Below, in pieces: positions 58,233-64,000 of a DNA stretch of 64,000 nucleotides; the stretch's first letter is position 1; each line of letters starts with the position of its first letter. The stretch covers positions 174,257-238,256 of the forward strand of contig JANQNF010000024.1 of assembly GCA_028279705.1 (NCBI GenBank), read 5' to 3'. Under the pieces are notes generated by a model that saw only the letters and a program-made list of their open reading frames with translations, had not been told where the DNA came from and searched no databases. The translations under genes and the position numbers were made by a program. The stretch is from an archaeon. GTDB taxonomy: Archaea; Aenigmatarchaeota; Aenigmatarchaeia; QMZP01; JAFGSV01.

Positions 58233-60626
58233 CTATTCACGGCCAAACCTGGTATAAAGAATAACCGCTGATATCATTACCACGAGCACGGAAACCCACG
58301 ACAGTCCGTCGAACTCTTCTGGGAACACTATCCTGACGTCTATTGACATGGCATCGCTTATCCTGGTTTCATAACCTTCGCGCGTCGAGTTGACGACGAT
58401 GTTCATGGTGTAGTCCCCGACATCGGCCGTGTACACGAACGCGTGGAAGCTCTTCGTTTCCTTTGCCTGAAGCGTTATGTCAAGCGTCTTGTTGTCGCTG
58501 CTCAGAACGCCTTCTGAGATGTCAACGAACCGGCTGTATGGATAATCACCGGTTATTTTCACGGACACGGGTTCCGGCTCTTCCTGCCTGTTGGAAACTG
58601 TTACCGGGACGATCTCGTATGTGCCAAGTACCATGTAAAGGCTACTCACTGTACTTGATATCCCAACAGGCCTCGTTACGATGAAGCTCTTCGTTTCAGT
58701 TACGTTGGTGTTTCCTGCACGGTCAGTGGAGTACCCATAATAGGTTATGTTGTAGTCGTCTTCCCACGTCTTTGTACCATCACAGTTGTTTGTAGGACAT
58801 GAATTGAGGGTTATCGGCCCGCTGACAAGATAGTCAGTTCCGAGTCTCCATACGTTATAGACTATCCCGCTTTCTACGACTCCACTGTAATCTTGATTTG
58901 ACGGGTCAGAAGTAACTCTGAAGTCCACGGGAGTCCCTGTGAGTATGCTGCCCTCTGGTGAAACGATAACGCTTCCTTCAACATCCCTTGCTTCGATCGT
59001 GACGTCTGGCGGTTCTGTCCAGTCGATCGTTGTCGACCCGTAAGGCGCTGCCGATTCTACCCATGACGCGACATTTGAACAGTCCCGCTCCACACGGTCA
59101 AGCGCCCTCGCCCTGAAAACAAACGTCCGGCCGTCTTCGCTACTGCCTACGACCTCTTCCTGGTCGAACTCTGTGCCATCCAAATCGCTGCTACAGCTCA
59201 CCGCTGCGCTGCATGATCCGCTCTGGTATATACTGGCGTCGTTTATATCGTTTATCCCGGACCAGGGAGTCCACGAGCCCTGTGTTCCAGCCTTTGTGTC
59301 GTCTATCCTGTACTGTACCTGAAAACATTTTATGCCCGAGCCTGAACCGTCGCTTCCGCTCCATGTAACGTCAAACGTATCTGATGTGACGTATTCTCGC
59401 GACGTTCCAACAGATGATACTGACGGTGGACTTGCGTCTACTTTACTGCAATTGCACTCACTTGTAATGTCACCCGGACCTGAAGGGTCGCACGATGGCG
59501 TGCCGTCTATCTCTCCTGCCACGTCGTTTGCGTCCACCCTGTAACAGTAATCGAACTCACCTGCACCGAGCGTTGACAGGTCCATCTCGTATGCATTATC
59601 GTAGTCCAGCGGGGGCGATGATGGTTCCCACCCAGTGGCACCAAAGCCCAATGCGTCCGCGTACTGGAAATATACACCGTTAGTGTATGTGTTGTTTTCC
59701 CAGGTTACAGTGAATATCCTGCCTACCCATTCATCGTCAGGAGGTCCCGTTATCCATGCATCGGGTGGTGTGTTATCGACATCGAAAAATTCCTCGCGCC
59801 ACTCGTCTCCCCATGTACCTCTTGAATACGCATTTGCACGTATCTTCACGTCATCCTGCATCACCCCGGATATCCCCCTGGTGTCCCATACCACTTCGAA
59901 CTGCGGAGGGTTTGTGTAATCCAGGCTTGCTGGACTTCCTGTTCCTGTGTATTCTACAGTATACCGCATGTCTGTTATCTGATCACCGTCAGGGTCTATT
60001 GCGGTTGCGTTTATCCTCGCGTTTCCCCTCATCTTCCCGTTGTAAAGATTGAGCACCTCTATGTCAATTACCCTTGGTTCAAGGCTGGTCCTGCAGCATA
60101 TCCTCGTGTCGTATGCCAGCGGATCGTCGCAGGTTGCCACATGTGAATTGGTCTCTCTGAATATCGTTGCCATGCATACGGGTTCAAGCCCACCGGTTCT
60201 CATTTCACACCCTTCCTTCAGCGGGTCATCCACGGTGGTACAATACGGCAGCCCCGAACTGCTGGACAGGCATACCCAGTTATCAGTGTCCTCATAACCG
60301 GGCTCTGGCGGAAATGTAGGGTCTGCTGCATGGGAATTTGTGGATCCTGCTAGATAAAAGACAGGAAAATAAAGTCCACTGCAATCAGTTCCGAGTGATG
60401 CACTGTCGCTGCAGCAGAGTACGTACGGATAGTTCTGGTCACCTTTTTCCGCGTGGGCGTTCGTCGTGTATGACATGCCCATTATTGCAGTCTCCTCAGG
60501 GTTGCACTGGTCTGACCTCACCGTGCACTGGAATGCATGCGCCGCATTGGCGGACATGAGGACGCACAATGTGATAGAAATCACTGAGAGCGAAAGCATA
60601 GTTTTTGGATTCCCTATGTTTTTCAT
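58233..60626 (-). CDS. Large exported Ig-like domain protein
   Basis: 797 residues from the ATG of MKNIGNPKTMLSLSVI. Signal peptide ending near AAHAFQ, a Cys-rich N-terminal region with repeated DPLxxGC-type segments (EGCEMRTGGLEPVC, ATCDDPLAYDTRIC), then several beta-rich Ig-like units with DNTPPDAWITGPPDDEWVG and DASPPSVSSVGTSREYVTSD, and a C-terminal membrane anchor (VSVLVVMISAVILY). It is likely a cell-surface protein for adhesion or recognition. It begins four bases after the stop of the next gene upstream, with which it forms a unit. Confidence 0.85.
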   Translation of the reverse strand: MKNIGNPKTMLSLSVISITLCVLMSANAAHAFQCTVRSDQCNPEETAIMGMSYTTNAHAEKGDQNYPYVLCCSDSASLGTDCSGLYFPVFYLAGSTNSHAADPTFPPEPGYEDTDNWVCLSSSSGLPYCTTVDDPLKEGCEMRTGGLEPVCMATIFRETNSHVATCDDPLAYDTRICCRTSLEPRVIDIEVLNLYNGKMRGNARINATAIDPDGDQITDMRYTVEYTGTGSPASLDYTNPPQFEVVWDTRGISGVMQDDVKIRANAYSRGTWGDEWREEFFDVDNTPPDAWITGPPDDEWVGRIFTVTWENNTYTNGVYFQYADALGFGATGWEPSSPPLDYDNAYEMDLSTLGAGEFDYCYRVDANDVAGEIDGTPSCDPSGPGDITSECNCSKVDASPPSVSSVGTSREYVTSDTFDVTWSGSDGSGSGIKCFQVQYRIDDTKAGTQGSWTPWSGINDINDASIYQSGSCSAAVSCSSDLDGTEFDQEEVVGSSEDGRTFVFRARALDRVERDCSNVASWVESAAPYGSTTIDWTEPPDVTIEARDVEGSVIVSPEGSILTGTPVDFRVTSDPSNQDYSGVVESGIVYNVWRLGTDYLVSGPITLNSCPTNNCDGTKTWEDDYNITYYGYSTDRAGNTNVTETKSFIVTRPVGISSTVSSLYMVLGTYEIVPVTVSNRQEEPEPVSVKITGDYPYSRFVDISEGVLSSDNKTLDITLQAKETKSFHAFVYTADVGDYTMNIVVNSTREGYETRISDAMSIDVRIVFPEEFDGLSWVSVLVVMISAVILYTRFGRE

Positions 60627-60630
60627 GTCA

Positions 60631-61032
60631 TCATCTCGCAAGTCCGAAGTGCCTCAGGCAGTTCGTCTTCATGTATTCAATCGTTATAAGGTCGCATATT
60701 TCCGGATCGTTCTTCTCTATTGCTTCCTGCTTGTATTCGTAATTCGTACATTCTTCTTCTGACAGCCCCGGATTCCTCCCTGTGCAGCTGTCGTCGACTT
60801 CATCTGCAGTGTAACTCTCCCCACCCGTTTCTTCCCTGGCATCCTGCACGGCAACTTCTGCTGAGGACATGAAGTATAGCACAGCTATTATCGCGATTGC
60901 AACGACGGCTGCCAGAATCTCTATCTCATAACCAAGCTTGCTCTTCTGTTTTGGCTGCACTGAAACCTTTTGTGCATGTTTTCCGTTGGTTTTGTGTTTC
61001 CTGCTTTTTCTGTGGCCATGGCTATGAGTCAT
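60631..61032 (-). CDS. Membrane-anchored protein with Cys-rich outer tail
   Basis: About 133 residues from the ATG of MTHSHGHRKSRKHKTNGKHA, very His- and Lys-rich. One membrane helix (IEILAAVVAIAIIAVLYFMS) and an outside acidic tail with SCTGRNPGLSEEECTNYEY and PEICDLITIEYMKTNCLRHF. The longer in-frame start overlaps the divergent nop5 promoter. Four bases later the large exported protein begins, so the two probably act together at the cell surface. Confidence 0.7.
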   Translation of the reverse strand: MTHSHGHRKSRKHKTNGKHAQKVSVQPKQKSKLGYEIEILAAVVAIAIIAVLYFMSSAEVAVQDAREETGGESYTADEVDDSCTGRNPGLSEEECTNYEYKQEAIEKNDPEICDLITIEYMKTNCLRHFGLAR

Positions 61033-61114
61033 GTAAATATTTTGGTAACTGTTATTAAAATAAGACATCTGCCTGTCGCAACAATTTATAAAACAGCTAC
61101 TAATAATCATCTTC

Positions 61115-62200
61115 ATGAAAGTTTTTATCACCACCAACATGGTAGGGGTCTTCGCTTTTGACGAAAAGATGAAGATGGTGCATTACAGCCTCTTCAAGCC
61201 AGTACCTGAAACAATAGCAGAAAAGCTGTCTGAAGTCAAAAACGGCGAGCTTATACCAGAAGAAGAGGAACTGATCAAGGAACTCTCCAGGTCAGGCTAC
61301 AGGATAATAGCATGGGACAAGAAGATAGACTTTCCTGGAATAAAGACCTTATACGAGCCGGACAATCCCGCCAAGGAAAAGCTCACAAAGGAATTCAGAA
61401 AACTTGCACTCGACTTACATTTCGTCAAGGACCAGATGGAACTGAACAAGCTGCTTTCCGCTGTCAACGTGCAGCTCACCAAGAAGGAGCTACGAAAGGA
61501 GAGAAAAGACGTCATACTCATGAGAGCGATCGCTGTCATAGACGAACTCGACAAGTCCCTCAACACGATGTCGGAGATGATGAGGGAGTGGTACGGTCTC
61601 TACTTCCCCGAGGCAGAAAGGCTCATAAGGGACCACGAGCAGCTTGCAAAGACCATACACAAGGAAGGCAGGCGCGAAAAGGTCACTGACAAGAAGGTTC
61701 AGAAGTACGCAAAGATTACTGCGGGCATGCCGTTTAGCGAGGACGAACTGAACGCAGTCCAGGATTATGCAAAGAACATATACAACATGTTCAAACTCCG
61801 GGATTCACTCTCACTTCAGCTGAAGCACAGCAGCAGGGAAATCATACCCAATCTTTCGGCAGTCGCAGGCCCGCTTATCGCATGCAGGCTGATAGCGCTT
61901 GCAGGCGGCCTTGACAAGCTTGCCAAGCTTCCGTCGAGCACCATGCAGCTTCTCGGTGCAGAGAAGGCTCTTTTCAGGCACCTCAAGTCGAAGGAGAAGC
62001 CGCCGAAGTTCGGCGTCATATACGCACATCCCCTCATACAGAATGCTGACAAGAAAATCAGAGGAAAAGTTGCAAGGATACTTGCATCGAAACTCACGAT
62101 GGCTGCAAGGGCAGATTTCTATACAGGAAAAGACATGAGCGAGAAACTTCTGGCTGACATTGACGCCAAACTGAAGCCCGGAAAGGTCAAGGGCAGTTGA
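61115..62200 (+). CDS. nop5: Nop5 (box C/D RNP core protein)
   Basis: 361 residues. N-terminal fibrillarin-binding domain, coiled coil, and C-terminal Nop domain with DSLSLQLKHSSREIIPNLSA, LIACRLIALAGGLDKLAKLP and LLGAEKALFRHLK. It scaffolds L7Ae and fibrillarin on C/D guide RNAs for 2-prime-O-methylation. The fibrillarin gene follows about 400 bases later with a zinc-finger gene in between on the other strand. Confidence 0.95.
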   Translation: MKVFITTNMVGVFAFDEKMKMVHYSLFKPVPETIAEKLSEVKNGELIPEEEELIKELSRSGYRIIAWDKKIDFPGIKTLYEPDNPAKEKLTKEFRKLALDLHFVKDQMELNKLLSAVNVQLTKKELRKERKDVILMRAIAVIDELDKSLNTMSEMMREWYGLYFPEAERLIRDHEQLAKTIHKEGRREKVTDKKVQKYAKITAGMPFSEDELNAVQDYAKNIYNMFKLRDSLSLQLKHSSREIIPNLSAVAGPLIACRLIALAGGLDKLAKLPSSTMQLLGAEKALFRHLKSKEKPPKFGVIYAHPLIQNADKKIRGKVARILASKLTMAARADFYTGKDMSEKLLADIDAKLKPGKVKGS

Positions 62201-62203
62201 ACT

Positions 62204-62476
62204 TCATTGCAAACAATCCTCACACAACCATCCCGAGCTGGTCAGTTTCACCGAACTGGATATTTCACCGCAGCTGTCGCATACCGCCATGCTACTCTTT
62301 GCGTAGACTTCCGGCTTGTAGTCGCCACCGTCGCGTATCTTTGAGAAGCAGAACGAGCATATCTGCTTCTTCATTTCGTCTTCCGTTCCCTCTGGCCAGA
62401 TTTCTTTCCAGATAGTCTCGCCGCATACGTGACACTTGTCCACATCATCGCCTCCCGTGGGAATGGTGGGATTCAT
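62204..62476 (-). CDS. Small protein with four CxxC pairs
   Basis: 90 residues. Zinc-finger-like pairs CHVC, CSFC, CDSC and CEDC give two zinc sites; acidic segments lie between. It stops three bases from nop5 (convergent). No family recognised, and it could be part of a translation or RNA-processing complex given its neighbours. Confidence 0.7.
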   Translation of the reverse strand: MNPTIPTGGDDVDKCHVCGETIWKEIWPEGTEDEMKKQICSFCFSKIRDGGDYKPEVYAKSSMAVCDSCGEISSSVKLTSSGWLCEDCLQ

Positions 62477-62482
62477 GATTAA

Positions 62483-62533
62483 ACGATATATTGGTGAATA
62501 AAAAGGATTTCCATCCTACAATTCATATATCGT
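62483..62533. repeat. Inverted repeat between zinc-finger and fibrillarin genes
   Basis: ACGATATAT at 62483-62491 and ATATATCGT at 62525-62533 are exact arms 33 bases apart. The first arm lies just before the zinc-finger gene start and the second about 84 bases before fibrillarin. It may be part of the divergent promoters. Confidence 0.4.
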
Positions 62534-62616
62534 GAAAGAAGCATTGCACAGCATCATTGGTCTTGGAAAGCGCTTACATGATAACGTTTTTATGTAACTG
62601 AATACCATAACATTTC

Positions 62617-63270
62617 ATGAAAGAGACGATCCCCGGCGTATTCAGGGACGGAAAGAAGATATTCACAATGAGCATGGTGAAGGGCTATAACGCGTACACG
62701 AAGAGCATCGTGACCAAGGGAAAGGCCGAATACAGGCAGTGGGACCCAGACAAGAGCAAGCCTGCAGCAGCCATCATTAAAGGCCTGAAGACGTTTCCAA
62801 TCACGTCCGGTTCAAAGGTCCTCTATCTCGGCGCCGCATCCGGGGCCACTTGCAGCTTCTTTTCAGACATCGTAGGCGAAAACGGTGTCATATACGCAGT
62901 AGAGATATCGGAAAGGTCCGCAAGGGACCTTAACGTTACCTCGGAGAAGCGCGGAAACATCGTTCCAATACTTGCCGACGCCAGAAAGCCCGAGGATTAT
63001 GACTGGGTGGAACCCGTTGACCTGGTATTCGAGGACGTTGCAAGCGACGAACAGTCTGCAATAATGATACGGAACTCAGACAAGTTCCTGAAGCCGGGCG
63101 GCCATGCCATGATTGCGATAAAATCACGAAGCATAGACGTTGTCAGGGACCCCAAGCAGGTTTACAAAGAGCAAATTGCCATTCTTGGGAAACATCTAGA
63201 GATAGTTGAAAAAGTCGAGCTGGATCCGTACGAAAAGGACCACATGTTCGTCGTTCTTAGAAAAAAGTGA
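62617..63270 (+). CDS. flpA: Fibrillarin (rRNA 2'-O-methyltransferase)
   Basis: 217 residues. SAM-dependent Rossmann fold with KVLYLGAASGATCSFFSDIV, IYAVEISERSARDLN and DLVFEDVASDEQSAIM, plus IAIKSRSIDVV. It is the methyltransferase of box C/D RNPs, binding Nop5 from the gene nearby. Confidence 0.95.
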   Translation: MKETIPGVFRDGKKIFTMSMVKGYNAYTKSIVTKGKAEYRQWDPDKSKPAAAIIKGLKTFPITSGSKVLYLGAASGATCSFFSDIVGENGVIYAVEISERSARDLNVTSEKRGNIVPILADARKPEDYDWVEPVDLVFEDVASDEQSAIMIRNSDKFLKPGGHAMIAIKSRSIDVVRDPKQVYKEQIAILGKHLEIVEKVELDPYEKDHMFVVLRKK

Positions 63271-63286
63271 ATAAGATTTCTTCCGT

Positions 63287-64000
63287 TCACAGGTTCTTCT
63301 GCGCCTCTATCTCTTCTACAAGCCTTCTTTCGAATTCCTTCCAGTCCTTCTTTGGAACGATCGCTCCCGCAGCCTTGATGTGACCACCACCGGAACCTAT
63401 GCCTTCCACGGCCTTCTTCATAAGGTCGTTTAGGCTTATGTCCCCTTTCTGGTTCCTTGCGGATATCTTCACCATCTGTTTACTATCCTTTGTGACGATT
63501 ATTATCTTGTCAGGGTACTTTTCCGAAAGCTTGGTCGATATGCATGCTGCTATGCTGAGGCGTGTATCTATCTTGTATATGAAAAGTCCAAGGTTTGGAA
63601 ACTCCTTTGCCTTCTTGTCAAATTCGGACGTGAGCCTCTTTTTCTCCTTGTCGACCCTTCTGTTACATTCTGCAAAATACTTGTTTTCAAGTATGTCCTT
63701 GTAGCTTTCTGCAGCGTTCATTATCTTAAGACTCTTCTCAACACCCTTTATGCCGTGTAGTATGGCAGTTGAAAGCAGTTCGTCAGAAAGCCTTGCCACA
63801 AGGGATTCCTGGGGATCTCCGCCAGCCGTCCCGGGATATATTGATTCGCATTCTTTCAGTATGTCTTTGCATTCCCTGAACGCATAATCCCCGATGACAC
63901 CCATTGCTGCTATCCATATGAGTTTTTCCACATCTTTTCCTGCCTTTTCGAGGAACCTGTATACGAGCACGCTTGCAGGGATGTAGACGCTGCTATTGAA
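63287..64000 (-). CDS. DHH-family phosphoesterase, 3' part only
   Basis: At least 237 residues; the frame is open to the right window edge, so the N terminus with the DHH motif is missing. The end carries the DHHA1 domain GIGSGGGHIKAAGAIVPKKD, and the middle has KIIIVTKDSKQMVKISARN. Such proteins are exonucleases or c-di-nucleotide phosphodiesterases, or archaeal RecJ-like proteins. Archaeal homologues often act on RNA or DNA ends. Convergent with fibrillarin. Confidence 0.88.
   Translation of the reverse strand, partial: FNSSVYIPASVLVYRFLEKAGKDVEKLIWIAAMGVIGDYAFRECKDILKECESIYPGTAGGDPQESLVARLSDELLSTAILHGIKGVEKSLKIMNAAESYKDILENKYFAECNRRVDKEKKRLTSEFDKKAKEFPNLGLFIYKIDTRLSIAACISTKLSEKYPDKIIIVTKDSKQMVKISARNQKGDISLNDLMKKAVEGIGSGGGHIKAAGAIVPKKDWKEFERRLVEEIEAQKNL

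Noticed and set aside
62540-62610. Possible box C/D guide RNA near fibrillarin
   Set aside because: ATGATAA and CTGA are present but boxes and spacing do not match a C/D pair with C' and D' boxes.

Overview
This 64 kb window is archaeal chromosome. The markers are archaeal-type valyl- and glutamyl-tRNA synthetases, the ribosomal proteins L7Ae, S28e and L24e, Nop5 with fibrillarin, two protein subunits of RNase P, an archaeal Ogg2 glycosylase, TrmB, HxlR and membrane-anchored winged-helix regulators, and archaetidylinositol lipid synthesis. Many genes look leaderless, with an A/T-rich TATA box about 25 bases before the ATG, while genes inside operons carry GGAGGTG-type ribosome sites. AGG and ATA codons are common. 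I cannot fix the lineage. The short-armed SMC, reduced-looking synthetase motifs and small proteins would suit a DPANN-like or deep euryarchaeal genome, but the amino-acid and redox metabolism is fairly rich. No rRNA, tRNA, CRISPR array or insertion sequence was recognised.

Layout. 0-8.6 kb: valS, a presenilin-like protease, small membrane proteins, gltX and a HepT/MntA toxin-antitoxin pair. 8.7-16 kb: a PAS protein, two eight-bladed beta-propellers with a lipoprotein, a divergent TrmB regulator, ribosomal genes and two more sensor proteins. 16-22.7 kb: a carbamoyltransferase, then a salvage module for methylthioadenosine and 5-deoxyadenosine (MtnA, HAD phosphatase, class II aldolase, MTA phosphorylase, adenine phosphoribosyltransferase). 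22.7-30.8 kb: an envelope redox cluster (molybdopterin lipoprotein, membrane cytochrome b, a broken cytochrome c, CcdA, TlpA, zinc ribbon, cupin, superoxide dismutase, ferredoxin protein) facing an HxlR regulator, then cytochrome b5, a dehydrogenase, TspO and Ogg2. 30.9-36 kb: DsbA-like protein, half-size ferritin-like proteins and a metal-handling module. 36-41.9 kb: an eleven-gene oxidative-stress and thiol operon (hemerythrin back to a Cys-tailed miniprotein) opposite an Lrp/AsnC regulator with a perfect palindrome between them. 42-47 kb: a sensor protein, an isochorismatase-like hydrolase and an aspartate-pathway operon (lysC, MFS, asd) behind a candidate leader peptide. 47.5-54.7 kb: a sensor protein, a short SMC, inositol lipid genes and a nuclease-PadR fusion. 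54.7-64 kb: PHP, RNase P subunits, pcm, MFS, large exported proteins, Nop5, fibrillarin and a DHH phosphoesterase cut by the window edge.

The most unusual signals are four. First, the leader peptide MSMPTVMMTKKTKLML before aspartokinase is rich in Met, Thr and Lys, the pathway end products, and is followed by a hairpin. Second, there are several tiny proteins ending in runs of cysteine, two of them inside the oxidative-stress operon. Third, five sensor proteins lack any kinase or output domain, and four of them share the same terminal helix; a single stand-alone receiver domain is also present. Fourth, a PD-(D/E)XK-like domain is fused to a PadR-type winged helix in an AT-rich patch.
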